DNA from: Nitriliruptoraceae bacterium
GTDB taxonomy: Bacteria > Actinomycetota > Nitriliruptoria > Nitriliruptorales > Nitriliruptoraceae
DNA: 23,913 nucleotides
Reading direction: 5' to 3'
Assembly: GCA_007131525.1 (NCBI GenBank)
Contig: SLQK01000187.1
Coordinates: 1-23,913, forward strand
Below are positions 23,532 through 23,913 of the stretch, in pieces. How positions within the stretch are numbered: the stretch's first letter is position 1; each line of letters starts with the position of its first letter. The position numbers and the translations under genes are program-made. Below the pieces are notes generated by a model. It saw only the letters and a program-made list of their open reading frames with translations. It was not told the origin of the DNA and searched no databases.

Positions 23532-23650
23532 CCAACCCGCCTCAGCGGGCTCCGGGACGACCACGGGCCTGCGACCGCCGCGCGGGCGTCGGCGTCCGAC
23601 CCGGCGACCCTCACGCGCGTCGGCGACCGACCCGGCACCAGCAGGGCGCT

Positions 23651-23753
23651 GCGAGAACCAGCACATAGTCGCTGCTTCTCGCGGCTCGAACCGTCACAGG
23701 GGCGGCCCGCCGACCGGTAGGCGCGAGAACCAGCACATAGTCGCTGCTTCTCG
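23651..23753. repeat. two direct copies of a 31-bp hairpin-forming element
   Basis: The same 31 bases, beginning GCGAGAACCAG and ending GCTTCTCG, occur at 23651-23681 and 23723-23753, a 72-base period. Similarity continues nine bases further (CGGCTCGAAC versus TAGCTCGGAC). Each copy is an imperfect palindrome: arms CGAGAACCAGC and GCTGCTTCTCG pair over 11 positions with one mismatch around an 8-base loop. The elements are less GC-rich than their surroundings. They resemble REP-type or other intergenic palindromic repeats. The 41-base interval and flanking similarity argue against a CRISPR array. Confidence 0.85.
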
Positions 23754-23776
23754 TAGCTCGGACGTCCTGGAGGTCT

Positions 23777-23811
23777 GCCCGGCAACCGACGCGGTCGGTC
23801 GGGTGCCGGGC
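23777..23811. terminator. strong hairpin, possible terminator
   Basis: Arms GCCCGGCAACCGAC (23777-23790) and GTCGGGTGCCGGGC (23798-23811) pair over 14 positions with one mismatch around a 7-base loop. No T-run follows on either strand. It overlaps a 21-base imperfect tandem repeat at 23795-23836 (17 of 21 identical). It may end transcription of a gene beyond the window, or isolate the dehydrogenase promoter. Confidence 0.45.
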
Positions 23812-23913
23812 GCGGTTGGCCGGGTGTCCGGCGCGGGTCACGTGCCGCGCGGACGGGTCCGTGGACCGGGCGTGACCGGCGGCGGGACGCGGGCGGTGAT
23901 GACGATCGGACGA

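Larger units (their letters stand above)
23519..23913. other. 395-base right-end region without a convincing gene
   Basis: Apart from the candidate -10, the hairpin repeat pair, the strong hairpin and the short tandem repeat, no coding sequence is convincing. Open frames here translate the repeats (for example a duplicated SSDYVLVLA) and lack ribosome sites. A GTG near 23871 could begin a plus-strand gene leaving the window, but only about 14 codons are visible. Confidence 0.5.

Noticed and set aside
23651..23753. Minimal CRISPR array (31-base palindromic repeats, 41-base spacer)
   Set aside because: Only two repeats, similarity continues beyond the repeat on the same side of both copies, and no cas gene is present in the window.
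23611..23841. 76-codon minus-strand frame containing SSDYVLVLA twice
   Set aside because: The peptide duplication simply translates the DNA repeat; there is no ribosome site, and the rest is Arg-rich noise.
23871..23913. Possible plus-strand gene starting with GTG and leaving the window
   Set aside because: Only about 14 codons are visible, with no ribosome site or family motif.

Overview
The window is very GC-rich, dense bacterial DNA with many GTG starts, 4-base stop/start overlaps and TAnnnT-type -10 candidates. Together with an LLM-class flavin oxidoreductase of the F420-dependent type, a MarP-like periplasmic protease and an SNF2/SWIM gene pair, this points to an actinobacterium (Actinomycetota). 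A deep-branching class such as Nitriliruptoria or Acidimicrobiia is possible, but nothing here fixes it. No phage, insertion sequence or convincing CRISPR array is visible; it looks like chromosomal core and near-core sequence.

Layout. 1-3244 (minus): SNF2-family helicase followed, with a 4-base overlap, by a SWIM zinc-finger protein that runs off the left edge. 3512-5060 (plus): a small unknown protein, two tandem terminator-like hairpins, and a CvpA/trypsin membrane protease resembling MarP. 5430-8061 (minus): a TrhA/hemolysin III membrane protein, then a DrrA/DrrB-like ABC exporter (ATPase and permease overlap). 8253-12675 (plus): a tightly packed cluster of DASS/INDY-type transporter, multidomain histidine kinase, single-domain response regulator and DJ-1/PfpI protein, all with overlapping or nearly touching ends; an MFS transporter follows at 12778-14109. 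14161-14772 (minus): a CAU-anticodon tRNA and a DUF456 membrane protein. 14842-16826 (plus): MBL-fold hydrolase, EamA/DMT transporter and a DUF6325-like protein. 16806-17411 (minus): a MUG/TDG-type DNA glycosylase, divergent from a small possible stress protein (17614-18036). 18083-22059 (minus): an operon of NfeD-like protein, flotillin, an unknown two-domain protein with a Pro/Ala-rich linker, and an LLM oxidoreductase. 22193-23518 (minus): a lipoprotein PQQ-type sugar dehydrogenase. 23519-23913: non-coding, with a duplicated hairpin repeat and a separate strong hairpin.

The best candidates for undescribed biology are three. The first is the transporter-kinase-regulator-DJ-1 cluster, whose kinase carries a receiver-like domain that has lost its catalytic residues and a degenerate cyclic-nucleotide-binding-like domain. 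The second is the flotillin/NfeD operon with its unknown third gene. The third is the hairpin repeat pair at the right end. A duplicated tRNA 3' end beside the tRNA is a smaller curiosity. All functions are inferred from reading translated motifs; no database search was possible.
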